The notes beneath the pieces were generated by a model, which saw nothing but the letters and a program-made list of their open reading frames with translations, did not search any database and was not told where the DNA came from. From Sphingobium sp. (lineage in GTDB: Bacteria > Pseudomonadota > Alphaproteobacteria > Sphingomonadales > Sphingomonadaceae), in assembly GCA_035196065.1 (NCBI GenBank), contig CP136575.1, positions 711,001-775,000 of the forward strand: a DNA stretch of 64,000 nt. Direction: 5' to 3'. Below are positions 63,820 to 64,000 of this stretch, piece by piece; position 1 is the first letter of the stretch; each line of letters begins with the position of its first letter. Made by a program: the position numbers and the translations under genes.

Positions 63820-63884
63820 CTACGCGACGCAAACGACGGATAAGTCGGGCCGTCCTACGCGACGCAAACGACGGATAAGTCGGG
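63820..63884. repeat. Two tandem copies of the ACGCAAACGACGG repeat (35-bp period)
   Basis: CTACGCGACGCAAACGACGG followed by ATAAGTCGGG occurs at 63820-63849 and 63855-63884, identical. The core is the reverse complement of the 41-bp tandem repeats at 15059-15181 and matches the copy at 15018-15050. Confidence 0.8.
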
Positions 63885-63888
63885 TGAG

Positions 63889-64000
63889 TCCTTTTTTAGC
63901 AGGCTTGCTGCCGTCCGGCGCGCCGTTAGATGGGTGGCGTCGATCATCAGCCTGTCTGGCTTGCTACCCTTGGCTGCTAGCTCGGCAAAGATCCGGTTGA
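63889..64000 (-). pseudogene. IS5-family transposase fragment (runs off the window)
   Basis: The minus-strand frame reads NRIFAELAAKGSKPDRL, MIDATHLTARRTAASLLKKG, the conserved region around the first catalytic aspartate (MIDATH) in IS5-type DDE transposases. After KKG the usual GRTKGGLNSKLH is absent; the frame instead runs into the tandem repeats. The gene's 3' part has been lost here, and its 5' part lies beyond the window. Confidence 0.7.

Overview
The window looks like chromosomal DNA from a sphingomonad alphaproteobacterium (Sphingomonadaceae; a Sphingopyxis/Sphingorhabdus-type genome is my guess, not shown). Evidence: high-GC codon use, a pcm-tolC pair at the left edge, many ATGA and TGATG gene overlaps, and a polysaccharide locus with an EPS-type MarR regulator, an RfaH/NusG-like factor and tyrosine autokinases with YG-repeat tails.

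Region 1 (1-13.5 kb) is a compact catabolic neighbourhood. It holds two exported sulfatases, a lipoprotein-type formylglycine-generating enzyme that could mature them, a CYP153-like cytochrome P450, a DhlA-type haloalkane dehalogenase, a GST-like protein, two DUF1330-type proteins and two TetR regulators. Three promoter regions share a near-identical palindrome, TGGCA-N7-TGCCA (4682-4698, 8310-8326, 13541-13557). This suggests one regulator controls the dehalogenase, both sulfatase operons and the maturase. The P450 has a different, perfect 22-bp palindrome.

Region 2 (13.7-15.3 kb) is accessory: an orphan HigA antitoxin beside a decayed higB, an intact RelE-like toxin/antitoxin pair, and 41-bp tandem repeats. 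Related repeats recur at 63.8 kb, so similar repeats lie on both sides of the polysaccharide locus.

Region 3 (15.3-36 kb, mostly minus strand, markedly AT-rich from 20.8 to 30.2 kb) is polysaccharide cluster A: galE, WbuB-type glycosyltransferase, asnB-like amidotransferase, three further glycosyltransferases, two hexapeptide acyltransferases, Wzy, Wzx (frameshifted), heparinase-like protein, methyltransferase, wecC and wecB. It carries remnants of GDP-fucose synthase, of a second heparinase and of a second WbuB-type transferase, plus one dead and one apparently intact IS3-family element.

Region 4 (35.7-59.4 kb) is cluster B with the regulators: MarR-type EPS regulator, RfaH-like factor, UDP-glucuronate epimerase-like protein, Wzy-like proteins, Wzc-type autokinase, a pglC-pglD-aminotransferase-PglF/WbpM set pointing to a bacillosamine-like first sugar, TviB/WbpO-like dehydrogenase, second Wzx, second AsnB, WecA-like transferase, and a second autokinase broken by two frameshifts. 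The two clusters probably make two different surface polysaccharides or one mosaic one.

Region 5 (59.5-64 kb) is accessory DNA: tyrosine recombinase, a tyrosine phosphatase/ADP-ribosylglycohydrolase fusion and a NUDIX (NrtR-like) protein, all frameshifted, then repeat-rich DNA without a recognised gene and a cut IS5-family transposase. Six single-base frame breaks fall within 57.1-62.8 kb, so either this segment is decaying or it has sequence errors.
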